This document shows positions 35,031-43,351 of a DNA stretch of 54,411 nucleotides, in pieces. The stretch spans positions 1 to 54,411 of the forward strand of contig JAGBFJ010000103.1 in NCBI GenBank assembly GCA_017936545.1, given 5' to 3'. The notes under the pieces were generated by a model that saw nothing but the letters and a program-made list of their open reading frames with translations, was not told where the DNA came from and did no database searches. The translations under genes and the position numbers were made by a program. The stretch is from Sutterella sp. GTDB lineage: Bacteria > Pseudomonadota > Gammaproteobacteria > Burkholderiales > Burkholderiaceae_F. Every line of letters starts with the position of its first letter. The stretch's first letter is position 1.

Positions 35031-35474
35031 TCAGACCCAGAGCATGCTGCTGCTGAAGGCGATGTCGGTGTTTTCTGCGGCGCTGAAGGACTGCATTTCT
35101 CTGATGAGTTCCGGCGCTTTGGAAACAAAGACCGTCAGCATGTTGCCGAGTGCCTGCGCATCGAGTTCGCTCAGCGCCGTGCGGAAGGAAAACAGCAGGA
35201 CGCGCGTCGGCGCATAAAGTCCGATGTGGCCGCCCGCCGTGGCGGCGCCGAGGCAGTTCTGCTCAAGCAGAAATTCGCAGAGCTGTGCCGAAGGGGACTG
35301 GGGCAGCGTGCCGATGCTGACGTAAAAGACGGCTTCGGCCGTTTTTTCATTGGTCTCCCAGCCGACGCGAAGACCGTCGGCGAGAAACGCGCCGGCACCC
35401 TGACGAATGCTGTCAGCAGGCTCAAAGCCGGCACTGACGGCGGCCTCATTGATGAGTTCGGAATACTGGTTCAT
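35031..35474 (-). CDS. Class I type III secretion chaperone (CesT/DspF-like)
   Basis: A small acidic 147-residue cytoplasmic protein with the CesT fold pattern. It has an N-terminal helix (YSELINEAAVSAGF), a strand pair (GLRVGWE, AEAVFYVSIG), the central helix SAQLCEFLLEQNCLGAA, strands GHIGLYAPTRVLLFSF, and the C-terminal helix DAQALGNMLTVFVSKAPELI. The step from VSIGTLP through the LLEQN helix to the FSFRTALSELD turn matches DspF/AvrF-type chaperones in order and spacing. It lies 35 nt downstream of the giant effector gene on the same strand, the classical effector-chaperone arrangement. It would bind the effector's N-terminus and bring it to the export apparatus. Its own ribosome site is weak, so translation may depend on coupling. 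Confidence 0.72.
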   Translation of the reverse strand: MNQYSELINEAAVSAGFEPADSIRQGAGAFLADGLRVGWETNEKTAEAVFYVSIGTLPQSPSAQLCEFLLEQNCLGAATAGGHIGLYAPTRVLLFSFRTALSELDAQALGNMLTVFVSKAPELIREMQSFSAAENTDIAFSSSMLWV

Positions 35475-35509
35475 GATGAATATTCAGTTCTGAAGTGAGT
35501 GCCGTTTTC

Positions 35510-38500
35510 TCAGTCTAATTTGATGTCAAGCGAACCTTCCTGAGATGCGGTCATCAGGCTGGAGCGGCTGACGAACTGGGCAAAGGCAAGGCCCGGCGAG
35601 TGCGACGAGACGTTGTCCGACTTGCGTAAGACGACGGAAAGCTTCACCGCCCGATAGGAATCGCTGTCCTTCAGCAGATCGAACGCCTTGCTGAGATGGC
35701 TGTTCCGTTCGGAAGCGGGCGCTGTTCTGGCACGAATTAATTCTGCCTGAATCGTCTGATGCACGTCGGGACGCAGAGTGCGCCGCACGACGACGTTGGC
35801 CCCGGGCTTCAGATTGCTCATCAGATAAGCCAGCCGGCCTTCGAATCTGCTGTCCTTCTTCGCCATTTCCTTCACCTCGGAGCCCGTGAAGAGCTTCGAG
35901 AAGAGTTCATGTCCGCTGACGGTGCCTTTCAGAATGAAGGACTTCGTGATCGATGTCGACGGATCGATGCCTTTTTCGTTCGTCACGAGCTTGAGTTCGC
36001 TGCTGTAGGCTGCCGTGACGGCGGCATTGACCGAAAGCGGCGTTCCCTTTGCGAATTTGCCGACGGCTTCGGTGCCGACCGTCTGAGCGAGAACGGCGGA
36101 CGTGCCGACGCCGGCATGAAGCGTGGCCGTGCCTCGGACCCGGAAGGTGTTCACTTCGCCTCTGGCATTGGCCGACCGGCTGGATTCGATCGCGCCGGAG
36201 ATCTTGGCGCCTGCCGAAGCCGCGCCGGTGACAAGAAGCGTGCTGGCGAGACTGCCTGTCTTGACGGTGGTCAGTTTTTCCTGCATCAGCGTATATCCCG
36301 CCGTCGCGGAAAGGTTTGCCGACACGCTTCGGTCGGTCACCAGGCGGATGTCTCCGGCATTAAGCCAGACGGATCGGTCGTACTGATCATTGGAGCGGTC
36401 GGTCAGTCCGGATTTCGGGGTCATCACTTCGTTCATGAAGCGCTTGACGTCGTCGAGAGTGCCGAACGTCAGTGCCACGCCTTTGGCTTCGGACGCCGAG
36501 CCTTCGACGCCGAACGTGCCGGAGAGTGTCTTGGACGGGTCGGTGATCTTGAGGGACCCGCCGATGGCGGCCGCAAGACCGCCCTTGATGAGGACTTCGT
36601 ATCCCCGGCCGATATTGGTGACGGCGATGCTGTCGTTGCGCATGACTTTCAGACGGGCCGTCACCGGGAAGAGCACGTTCGAGGCGAAGGGCTGACCCGG
36701 ATCGCTCCAGGGCATGTAGACGGCGCCGGAATCCAGCGACAGGCCCCGCTCACGTGAAAAGGCAATGCTGCCGCCAGGCTGGGAGACGCCGTCGAGCAGT
36801 CTGGCAACGCCTTCGCCGACTTTGGCGGCTTCCGGCATGAGCATGCGGTTGACGGTCTGACGGCTCCGATGAATGCCGATGCCGTTGGCACGAAGATCGT
36901 CCCGGATCGCCTTGGAAGCGTCCTTACCCGCAAAACGCAGTTCCGTGCTTTCGGCATATTCTCTGACTCGCTCGATATTGAGCGAGCCGTCCGGCATGGT
37001 GATGCGGTCGATTTCATGACGGATGATCGGCCGCAGGACGGGATTGGCGGGATCGATGCCCCAGGTTCCGAGCTGCCGGCTGAGAAGATTCGCAGTTTCG
37101 GGATTTCGCAGCGAGAAGGCTTCATGCGCATCAAGAGATTCGGAGTAAACCTTCAGGACCGCGGCTGCCGTCGTCGCCGCAAGCTGACGGGTTCCGCTGA
37201 CGCCGAGCTTGAGTCTGAGACCCATGCGCATGCCCTTCATGTCGGCCCTGAGTTTTTTCAGTTCAACCGAGGTTTTCAGCAGCGTTTTGGTGTCGGCCGA
37301 GGCGTCGGACAGCGCCTTGTTTTCCACGCGGCGGTCGAAATAGGCGAGCGCTCTGGCCCGAGGTAGCATTTCCTGCAGGATGACGCTGTCGCTCGGCAGG
37401 GTTTCGCCGTTTCGTTTGGAGACAAGCGTAGTCGCATTGACGCCTCGGAGCTCTCTGCGGAGGACTTCGAGCTCTGCTTTCAGTTCAGTTTTGCGCTGAC
37501 CGTCAGGCAGTCTGTCCGATTCAGTCTTGATGGCGGCGAATCGGATGATCGCAGCAGCATTTGAACGCCGTTCGGCTCGGGTATGCGGCCACGAGAATCG
37601 GATGGAGTTGAAGTTCTTCTGATGCCCGCTGCGCCGGGCATTCAGGTCGGTCTGCCTTGCCTGAAGTTCGACGTATTCGTTGTCCGCCCGGGAAAGCCGG
37701 GTCAGCTTGTCGGCTCGGCCTTCAAAACGAAGGGCGGCTTCGAAAGCCGTATTCTGGTAATCGTAGTACCGACCGATCAGCTTTTCGTATCCTTCCGTCG
37801 AGCCGAGCCGTCTGAGGAGTGCTTCTGACTGACGGGTCATGGCGGCGTCGACCTGGTCGCCGTTCACGATCAGACCCTGCTGCGGATCGGTCAGCCTGTC
37901 TTCGGCTCTCACCAGACCGCCGAGATCGGCGGCAAGATTGCTGAGTGCGCGGCGGGCGAGATAGCCCGGCGCCTTCGCAAACAGATCGTCGCCGTGTTTG
38001 GCATCGTAGCGGCCGGCCTGCTTCCGAATCATGGTTTCGGTGCTCTGAAGAGAAGTGACGCCTTCAAAGCCTTTGCCCCAGTCTGCCGCAGCACTGACCA
38101 GACGGCCGAGAACAGTGCGGGCCGCATTTTCGGTGCCGGCAGTCAGGACATGATTGACGTCATGTGCATACCTCAGATAGCTGTCTTCCAGCCCGAGTGT
38201 CTGGAGCCAGGCATCGGGATCGTCAATACCGGCGTTGCCGGGAAGGAGACCGGCCCGGGCAGCCTGAATTTCAAGAACGGCCAGGTTGGCAAGACGAAGA
38301 TTGACGTCGTCGGTCTCGGTTTTCGGAGCTCTTCTGATCAGCGCCGAGACGGTCTCGGGAGTCAGGATGAAGCTGCGCAGCGAGGCGCTCGGCTGGGCGG
38401 CGCGGGAAAGCGCCTGCCTCTGACCGCCGCGCTGCGTCGGACGTGCATCCATCAGACGGGATGCAGCCTGACGGTGCGCCAGCATCAGAGCGTGCTGCAG

Positions 38501-40024
38501 TCTTGCAGCATCGTTGTGATCGGGAAGGAGATGCTCTTTGACGGCCAGTGCGGCATCGGACATCTCGGGAATGCCCTCCTGGAAGACCATATCGACGAGC
38601 CGCAGGGTTTCGAGTCGTCCCTCAGGCGTTCTGTGGTCGGCTTCTCCGAGATGCCTGAGCAGCGTGCCGACCATCTCTGCGGAGAGGGCAGGATCTCTGC
38701 CCGGCATGAAAATGGCGGGTTCCAGCAATTTCAGAAGTTGAGCCGGATTCCTGCCGGCAATGACGGACGTCCGCACGAGCTGTGTCAGCGCAGCGGAGTC
38801 TATTCTGCCCAGCTGGGCGGCATTCATGACGGAATCGGCATCGGTGCCCGCTGCAAGGGCGGCTCTGCCGAAAACCTCAGGACCGGCGTCCGGACCGAAG
38901 CCGCCGTTTCTGACTGCATCGGAGGCTTCTTCAAAAAGACGGCGCAGTCCTGTGACGGCGGCGGCTTCGTAGCTGCTCTTCAGTTTGACGACATCCGCAC
39001 CGAAGATCTGATCGTCATTGCGAAGCTCAAGAAGAGCGGAGAGCCGTTCGAGCGGATCGGTATTGCCCAGACCGAGAACCTCGCGAGCATGTTCGGCTCG
39101 TCCAGCATCGTGGAGCATCGTGCCGACTTCGGCAAGACTCTCAAGCATGAGGTCCGTCCGGGGCTCCTGAAGTGAGCGTTCAATAATGGCCATGCCCTCG
39201 TCGAATATCTGACGGACGTCCATTTGCTGAACCGTCCCTCTCAGACGGACGGCCAGCGCATAGTTTTCCACCGGAGCAAGACCGACGGGTTCTCCTTCTC
39301 CCGGATTGTTTTCAGGGCGGTTGAGCGCTTCAGGGATGTTTTGATCGAAAAGCGTCTGAAGCAGATTGCCGAGTTCGTCGCCGGGAATTTCAGCAGGGAT
39401 GCCGGCGCCGCCGGCCCGGATGGCCTGCAGATTCTCAATATGATGTCCGTCGGTTTCTGCTGCAGCGACCTTCTCATCTTCCTGGAAAAGCTTCTGAAGC
39501 ATGTTTCCGACGTCTTCGTCCTGAAGATCAGGAACGCCGTTATCAGCGGCATCGGGATTATCAATCGGATTGGCGCCGACATTTGCCGTGCCAGTGTCCG
39601 GACGCGGTTCGGGTCCATCGGCCGGCGGCGTCTTTTCTTCAGACTGGAGCATGATTTCTGCCTGACGGATCATCGACTGACCGTTCGCGGGAAGCGATTC
39701 AGCCGCAGCCTCTCCGGTCACGGCGCCGAGCGCGGCCCGGACCAGTTCGGGGTTGTCTTTGTCGAGCGATGCTTCAAGCGCGCGGACGTTTTCGGTGAGT
39801 TTGACCTCGGCGTTTTTTTCGGCGACGACGTCACTGCCGAGCGAGGCTGGCGTGTCCGCGGCGACGGCGGCCGTGCCTCCGGCATGCTGAATGGGTTCAG
39901 CGGCATTGGCCATGATTTCCCGGACGGCTTTTCCCTCGGGGGGCAGCACGGGATTCGGGTTGGCCGGCTTGGCGGCGCTGCCGACGACGGGATTCATACC
40001 GGAAGACAGGATCTCAATATTCAT
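35510..40024 (-). CDS. Giant putative type III effector, AvrE/DspE-like
   Basis: A 1504-residue protein with no signal peptide. Residues 1-250 are Pro/Ala/Asn-rich and probably disordered, and hold two copies of a short motif (EDVGNMLQKLF near 169-180, DELGNLLQTLF near 216-226). Residues ~250-1070 are mostly helical. Residues ~1085-1370 are beta-rich with alternating small and polar residues (YEVLIKGGLAAAIGGSLKI, then TATLHAGVGTSAVL), like a membrane-spanning or autotransporter-like barrel. The last ~130 residues are again helix then strand. Size, disordered start, beta-rich C-terminal part and the following chaperone gene match AvrE/DspE/WtsE effectors, which form solute channels in host membranes. 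No WxxxE motif was found. The family link is inference; other giant effectors are possible. GGAG lies 12 nt before the ATG. Confidence 0.6.
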   Translation of the reverse strand: MNIEILSSGMNPVVGSAAKPANPNPVLPPEGKAVREIMANAAEPIQHAGGTAAVAADTPASLGSDVVAEKNAEVKLTENVRALEASLDKDNPELVRAALGAVTGEAAAESLPANGQSMIRQAEIMLQSEEKTPPADGPEPRPDTGTANVGANPIDNPDAADNGVPDLQDEDVGNMLQKLFQEDEKVAAAETDGHHIENLQAIRAGGAGIPAEIPGDELGNLLQTLFDQNIPEALNRPENNPGEGEPVGLAPVENYALAVRLRGTVQQMDVRQIFDEGMAIIERSLQEPRTDLMLESLAEVGTMLHDAGRAEHAREVLGLGNTDPLERLSALLELRNDDQIFGADVVKLKSSYEAAAVTGLRRLFEEASDAVRNGGFGPDAGPEVFGRAALAAGTDADSVMNAAQLGRIDSAALTQLVRTSVIAGRNPAQLLKLLEPAIFMPGRDPALSAEMVGTLLRHLGEADHRTPEGRLETLRLVDMVFQEGIPEMSDAALAVKEHLLPDHNDAARLQHALMLAHRQAASRLMDARPTQRGGQRQALSRAAQPSASLRSFILTPETVSALIRRAPKTETDDVNLRLANLAVLEIQAARAGLLPGNAGIDDPDAWLQTLGLEDSYLRYAHDVNHVLTAGTENAARTVLGRLVSAAADWGKGFEGVTSLQSTETMIRKQAGRYDAKHGDDLFAKAPGYLARRALSNLAADLGGLVRAEDRLTDPQQGLIVNGDQVDAAMTRQSEALLRRLGSTEGYEKLIGRYYDYQNTAFEAALRFEGRADKLTRLSRADNEYVELQARQTDLNARRSGHQKNFNSIRFSWPHTRAERRSNAAAIIRFAAIKTESDRLPDGQRKTELKAELEVLRRELRGVNATTLVSKRNGETLPSDSVILQEMLPRARALAYFDRRVENKALSDASADTKTLLKTSVELKKLRADMKGMRMGLRLKLGVSGTRQLAATTAAAVLKVYSESLDAHEAFSLRNPETANLLSRQLGTWGIDPANPVLRPIIRHEIDRITMPDGSLNIERVREYAESTELRFAGKDASKAIRDDLRANGIGIHRSRQTVNRMLMPEAAKVGEGVARLLDGVSQPGGSIAFSRERGLSLDSGAVYMPWSDPGQPFASNVLFPVTARLKVMRNDSIAVTNIGRGYEVLIKGGLAAAIGGSLKITDPSKTLSGTFGVEGSASEAKGVALTFGTLDDVKRFMNEVMTPKSGLTDRSNDQYDRSVWLNAGDIRLVTDRSVSANLSATAGYTLMQEKLTTVKTGSLASTLLVTGAASAGAKISGAIESSRSANARGEVNTFRVRGTATLHAGVGTSAVLAQTVGTEAVGKFAKGTPLSVNAAVTAAYSSELKLVTNEKGIDPSTSITKSFILKGTVSGHELFSKLFTGSEVKEMAKKDSRFEGRLAYLMSNLKPGANVVVRRTLRPDVHQTIQAELIRARTAPASERNSHLSKAFDLLKDSDSYRAVKLSVVLRKSDNVSSHSPGLAFAQFVSRSSLMTASQEGSLDIKLD

Positions 40025-40225
40025 GTGAAAAGACTCCAGGTTCGGCGGTCGGGCTCGTGCGCAGGGCGCAAAACCGAAAAAAGGATGTTTGGAATAAGTA
40101 TCGGCCAGTTTCTGCAGGGACGCAAATATTTTGAGCAGGTCTTTGCCGAACCGGCGTATGTCAAAGATGACTCACCTTAAAGGGCTGAAATAACGACGGC
40201 GGACATGACGACCGCCGGACAGCAA

Positions 40226-40258
40226 AAAGGGCCTCCCCTTTTTCAGAGGAAGCCCTTT
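40226..40258 (-). terminator. Terminator of the exported flavoprotein gene
   Basis: The stem AAAGGGCxxTCC / GAGGxxGCCCTTT spans 40226-40236 and 40248-40258. On the minus strand the right arm is followed by TTTTTGC, about 30 nt after the flavoprotein stop codon. Confidence 0.85.
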
Positions 40259-40287
40259 GAGTCAGCACCTAAATGCGAAGAAGCCGA

Positions 40288-41694
40288 TTACTTGGCCTGC
40301 TTGGCATAAATGTAGGCCTGCTGGCCGGCGATGCGGCCGAACGTGACGATGTCAGCCTGGGCGTTGCCGCCGAGACGGTTGCCGCCGTGCACGCCGCCGG
40401 TAATTTCACCCGCAGCATAGAGACCCGGGATGACCTGGCCCTTGGTGTTGTAAACCTGGGTCTTGGAGTCGATCTTGATGCCGCCCATCGTGTGGTGGAC
40501 AGCCGGGGTCACCATGATGGCGTAGAACGGACCCTTGTCGAGGTCGCGCGGCATGTTGGCGCGGCCGAACGCGTCCTTGCCCTTGGCCTTGCCTTCCTTC
40601 CAGGTGTTGAGCGAAGCCTGCAGAGCGGCTGCGTCGACGCCCATGGCCTTGGCGACTTCTTCAATCGTTTCACCCTTGACGGTGTAGGACTGCTTGATGT
40701 ACTTGTTCGTCGCCTTCAGGGACTTCTGCATGTCGGAGTCGAAGAAGAGGTAGGCGACGGCATCCTTCTGCTTCAGGATGGCGGCGGACACGGCGTCACG
40801 CGTGTCGAGTTCGTTGAAGAAGCGCTTGCCTTCCTTGTTGACGAGGATGGCACCGTTGCCGCGGACGGCTTCGGTGATCATTTCGCCGACCTTCGGCACA
40901 ACCGTCGGATGGGTCTGGATTTCTTCCATCTGGATGAGCTGAGCGCCGGCCTTTTCAGCAAGCTTCAGGCCGTCGCCCGTGGCGCCCGGATGGTTCGTCG
41001 TGGCGAAGCCCTTCAGACGCGGGACATAGCTGGCAACCATGTCGTTGTTGCCGCCGAAGCCGCCGGCAGCGTCAACCACGGCCTTGGCGTGAACCGTGTA
41101 GGAGCCGTCCTTGCCTTCGACCTTGACGCCCGTCACCTTGCCGCTGCGATCGGTGATGATCTTGGTGGCCTTGGTGTTCATGCGCATTTCGATGTTGCGG
41201 GCCTTGGCGGCCGTCCACAGGGTGCGGATGACTTCAGGACCGACGAGAGCGCCGCCGGTCGGACGATGGGTGCGCGGGAAGCTGGCGCCGGCCATCAGGC
41301 CGACGTCGCGCAGGTCGCCGCCGAGGGCGAGCAGCCATTCAACGGAGGAGGCGGCACCGCTAACGAGCGTGCGGACCAGTTCCGGGTCGTTCTTCCAGTG
41401 ACCGCCCTTCATCGTGTCGTAGAAGGCGATTTCAACGGAGTCCTTCGTGCCCTTGGCGGCCTGAAGAGCCGTACCGGCAGCATTGAGACCGCCCGCAGCG
41501 CGGATGGTGTTGCCGCCCACCATGGCCATCTTTTCAATGACCACGACCTTGGCACCGAGGTTCGTCGCTTCGACAGCGGCCGAAAGACCGGCACCGCCCG
41601 CGCCGATCACGGCGACGTCAACGGTGATGTCTTCTGCGGCCTGAACGCAGCCGAAGGCGGCTGCAACAGCCGTAGCGACCAGAATCTTTTTCAT
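40288..41694 (-). CDS. Exported fumarate-reductase-like flavoprotein (haem-less flavocytochrome c)
   Basis: A periplasmic FAD enzyme of 468 residues. The start at 41694 has a GGAGA ribosome site and gives a Sec signal (MKKILVATAVAAAFGCVQAAE). FAD binding is shown by VAVIGAGGAGLSAAVEA and VVIEKMAMVGGNT. Active-site elements of the fumarate/urocanate reductase family are present: EAVRGNGAILVNKEGKRFFNE, VHHTMGGI (the conserved His) and GGNRLGGNAQ (the conserved Arg). No CxxCH haem motif occurs, so it must take electrons from a separate cytochrome or FMN protein. Fumarate is one possible acceptor; methacrylate, urocanate or cinnamate-type acceptors are alternatives. It is a single-gene unit with its own terminator. 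Confidence 0.88.
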   Translation of the reverse strand: MKKILVATAVAAAFGCVQAAEDITVDVAVIGAGGAGLSAAVEATNLGAKVVVIEKMAMVGGNTIRAAGGLNAAGTALQAAKGTKDSVEIAFYDTMKGGHWKNDPELVRTLVSGAASSVEWLLALGGDLRDVGLMAGASFPRTHRPTGGALVGPEVIRTLWTAAKARNIEMRMNTKATKIITDRSGKVTGVKVEGKDGSYTVHAKAVVDAAGGFGGNNDMVASYVPRLKGFATTNHPGATGDGLKLAEKAGAQLIQMEEIQTHPTVVPKVGEMITEAVRGNGAILVNKEGKRFFNELDTRDAVSAAILKQKDAVAYLFFDSDMQKSLKATNKYIKQSYTVKGETIEEVAKAMGVDAAALQASLNTWKEGKAKGKDAFGRANMPRDLDKGPFYAIMVTPAVHHTMGGIKIDSKTQVYNTKGQVIPGLYAAGEITGGVHGGNRLGGNAQADIVTFGRIAGQQAYIYAKQAK

Positions 41695-42052
41695 GAATGT
41701 TCTCCTCTGTGAAAAGATAGTGCTCACTGCCGCTGCGCAGGGGCTGAAGACCGGTCGGATCAATAGCAGGCGCGGGCGGCGGTGAAAGACGTGCCGCCGG
41801 CAGTCAGCCGGCGCACGCACGGCTAAGATATTAATGTAGTCGGCATCCTTCGGAGAAGTGGGATTTGTTCGGAGTTGATGCAGATCTGAAGAATCACCCG
41901 CCAATACACTTGGTTAAGGGCGAACTGCCTGCAGGAGAAGGAATTTCGGATTTTCCTATTTCCTTCCGGAGTGTGCGGTTTCCCGAACGGAGTGTCGGGC
42001 GGAAAATGCTAAAAATCAAACGAACAGCGTGTTCGGCGCTTAGGAGAAACGC
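41695..42052. other. Divergent intergenic region, flavoprotein / dprA
   Basis: About 360 bp without a gene. It holds the flavoprotein ribosome site on one side, a GC-rich CCGCCGGC-type stem near 41800, an AT-rich TAATAT near 41827-41835 that could be a minus-strand -10, and an imperfect stem GAAGGAA/TTCCTTC near 41937-41974 upstream of dprA. An AGGAG ribosome site for dprA lies at 42042-42046. Confidence 0.45.
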
Positions 42053-42889
42053 ATGTTGGGGACCGAATTATTCAGCCGGCTGCTAGCTCAGGAACAGTTG
42101 GCTCTGCCGGACTGTCCGCCGGCGCTGCTGGAGAAAAGACTGCGGGAATCACTGCCTGTCTGCGCTCAGCTGACGGCTTTCGAGGACGAGGCCTATCCGT
42201 CGGAGCTGGCGGCACTCGACGGGCATCCCGACGTGCTGGTGTCGGCGGGCGATCTGTCGCTCACCGAACGCCAGCTTCGGATGGCCGTGGTCGGAAGCCG
42301 CAATGCCGGCGAGGAGGATCTGCAGACGGCGTTCGATACCGCCCGACGTCTCGCAGAACGCGGTGCTGTCATCGTATCGGGGCTGGCTGCCGGCGTCGAT
42401 CGGGCGGCGCATTCGGGCGCATTGTCCGCCAGGACGGCTCAGGGAGCGCCCGGTCGCACGGTCGGGGTCATGGGAACGCCGTTTTCGGCACCCTGGCCGC
42501 CCGTCAATGCCGATCTGGCTCGGCGAATGATGAGGGAAGGCCTGGTTATCTCCATGGCGCCGCAGGTGCGCGGACTCGACTATACGGCTGAGGAACGGGC
42601 GGCCAGTCTGCGAAGCCGCAACCGCGTCGTCGCGGCGCTCTCCTGCGGGTCTCTGATTGTGACGGCCAAGGAAGGTTCGAGCACGCTCATCGAAGCGTCG
42701 CACGCGCTCTCGCTCGAACGTCCCGTGCTGATCTGGAAGACGAATGTCGAACGCGGCGAGCCCTGGGCGGAAAAACTGCTGAAGGCTTCTCCCCGAGATC
42801 GAGCGGGGAGGCCGCTGGTTCATGTCGTGGGCAGCGCGGATGAGATCGAGCGGGCGGTGTCGCCCTGGGTCAACGTCTGGTGGCTCTAG
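42053..42889 (+). CDS. dprA: DNA-processing protein A (DprA/Smf-like)
   Basis: A cytoplasmic Rossmann-fold single-strand DNA-binding protein of 278 residues that loads RecA on incoming DNA during transformation. Visible parts are MAVVGSRNAGEEDL (the start of the Rossmann domain), VIVSGLAAGVDRAAHSGAL, and SLRSRNRVVAALSCGSLIVT with KEGSSTLIEASHAL, the loop that binds DNA. It is shorter than full DprA (about 370) and lacks the usual C-terminal winged-helix extension, so it is a Rossmann-only form. It stands alone, ahead of a terminator-like stem. Function in this organism may be in recombination rather than uptake. Confidence 0.85.
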   Translation: MLGTELFSRLLAQEQLALPDCPPALLEKRLRESLPVCAQLTAFEDEAYPSELAALDGHPDVLVSAGDLSLTERQLRMAVVGSRNAGEEDLQTAFDTARRLAERGAVIVSGLAAGVDRAAHSGALSARTAQGAPGRTVGVMGTPFSAPWPPVNADLARRMMREGLVISMAPQVRGLDYTAEERAASLRSRNRVVAALSCGSLIVTAKEGSSTLIEASHALSLERPVLIWKTNVERGEPWAEKLLKASPRDRAGRPLVHVVGSADEIERAVSPWVNVWWL

Positions 42890-42922
42890 GCCGCCCGGGC
42901 GTTATTGACGGAATCAGCAAAA

Positions 42923-42954
42923 AGGCCGCTCCGTATTCGGGCGGCCTAATGTTC
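42923..42954. terminator. Stem after dprA, best as a minus-strand terminator
   Basis: AGGCCGC (42923-42929) pairs with GCGGCCT (42941-42947). On the minus strand it is followed by TTTTTGC; on the plus strand the T-tract is absent. Its polarity suggests an otherwise unexplained minus-strand transcript, or simply a weak dprA terminator. Confidence 0.45.
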
Positions 42955-43004
42955 TGACGATCACATTTTCCGATTTTAGTCCTCCCGTCAGAATGCGGCA
43001 TCTC

Positions 43005-43237
43005 AAGAAACGGGCTTTGCTGACAGAAGACAAAGGACGGCAAAACTCTTTTTCGTCACGGAGTTTCCCGCTTAAGATGGTCGAAAGCAGGCTTTCGCGC
43101 TCCTCTCTCTCTCAGAGCGCCCGCACTGTAACATCACCTCCTGGCTCGGTGCGGCGCCGCTCGCGTCAGAAAGCTTGCTTCTTTCCCGCAGTGTGGCAGG
43201 CCTCCGCCTCTTCCCGTAGCCGCACTGCGGTTTTTTT
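43005..43237 (+). ncRNA. Candidate small RNA (or leader) ending in a strong terminator
   Basis: No ORF fits, but several local stems can be drawn (GCGCTC/GAGCGC near 43098-43121; CCGCACTG/CGGTGCGG near 43122-43154; GAAAGC/GCTTTC-like near 43168-43185). The segment ends at the strong terminator 43186-43237. I could not match 4.5S, 6S, tmRNA or RNase P signatures or a known riboswitch. The 5' end is not located; 43005 is only a limit. An independent promoter candidate for the exporter lies after the terminator, which favours a free RNA over a leader. Confidence 0.4.
43186..43237 (+). terminator. Strong Rho-independent terminator without an upstream gene
   Basis: CCGCAGTGTGGC (43186-43197) pairs with GCCGCACTGCGG (43219-43230), 11 of 12 canonical plus one G-U, followed by seven T residues (43231-43237). 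It lies 300 bp after dprA and 115 bp before the exporter ATG, so it terminates an RNA of its own or attenuates the exporter transcript. Confidence 0.8.
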
Positions 43238-43277
43238 CGTCCGGCCGCCGGCAGTCTGTCGACAGAGTGAGCCCTTT

Positions 43278-43307
43278 TTCAGGTTTTGAGCCGGCGGGCG
43301 CTAAGAT
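43278..43307 (+). promoter_or_regulatory. Promoter candidate for the LysE-family gene
   Basis: TTCAGG (43278-43283), an 18-bp spacer and TAAGAT (43302-43307) lie about 45 bp ahead of the ATG. It is a moderate match only. Confidence 0.4.
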
Positions 43308-43351
43308 GGGGCCCTTAAAAAGAACAAATTCCCCTCGTTTCAGGTGTTTTT

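Larger units (their letters stand above)
42890..43351. other. Intergenic region with probable RNA locus, dprA to LysE
   Basis: 460 bp with no credible protein gene. It contains a stem at 42923-42947, a series of hairpins from about 43070 to 43185, a strong plus-strand terminator at 43186-43237, and a candidate promoter for the exporter at 43278-43307. See the separate entries. Confidence 0.6.

Noticed and set aside
35510-40024. WxxxE motif expected in some AvrE effectors
   Set aside because: The tryptophans I found (for example in DAWLQTLG, ADWGKGFE and MPWSDPGQ) are not followed by Glu at the fourth position. The motif is therefore not claimed.
40025-40200. Hrp box or PIP box ahead of the effector gene
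   Set aside because: No GGAACC-N16-CCAC or TTCGB-N15-TTCGB arrangement is present; only a weak TTGCGT-N17-GATACT was seen, which was not strong enough to report as a feature.
43005-43237. 4.5S, 6S, tmRNA, RNase P RNA or lysine riboswitch
   Set aside because: None of the hallmark sequences (for example the GGAAGGAAGCA loop of 4.5S or GAGGAAAGTCC of RNase P) is present on either strand.
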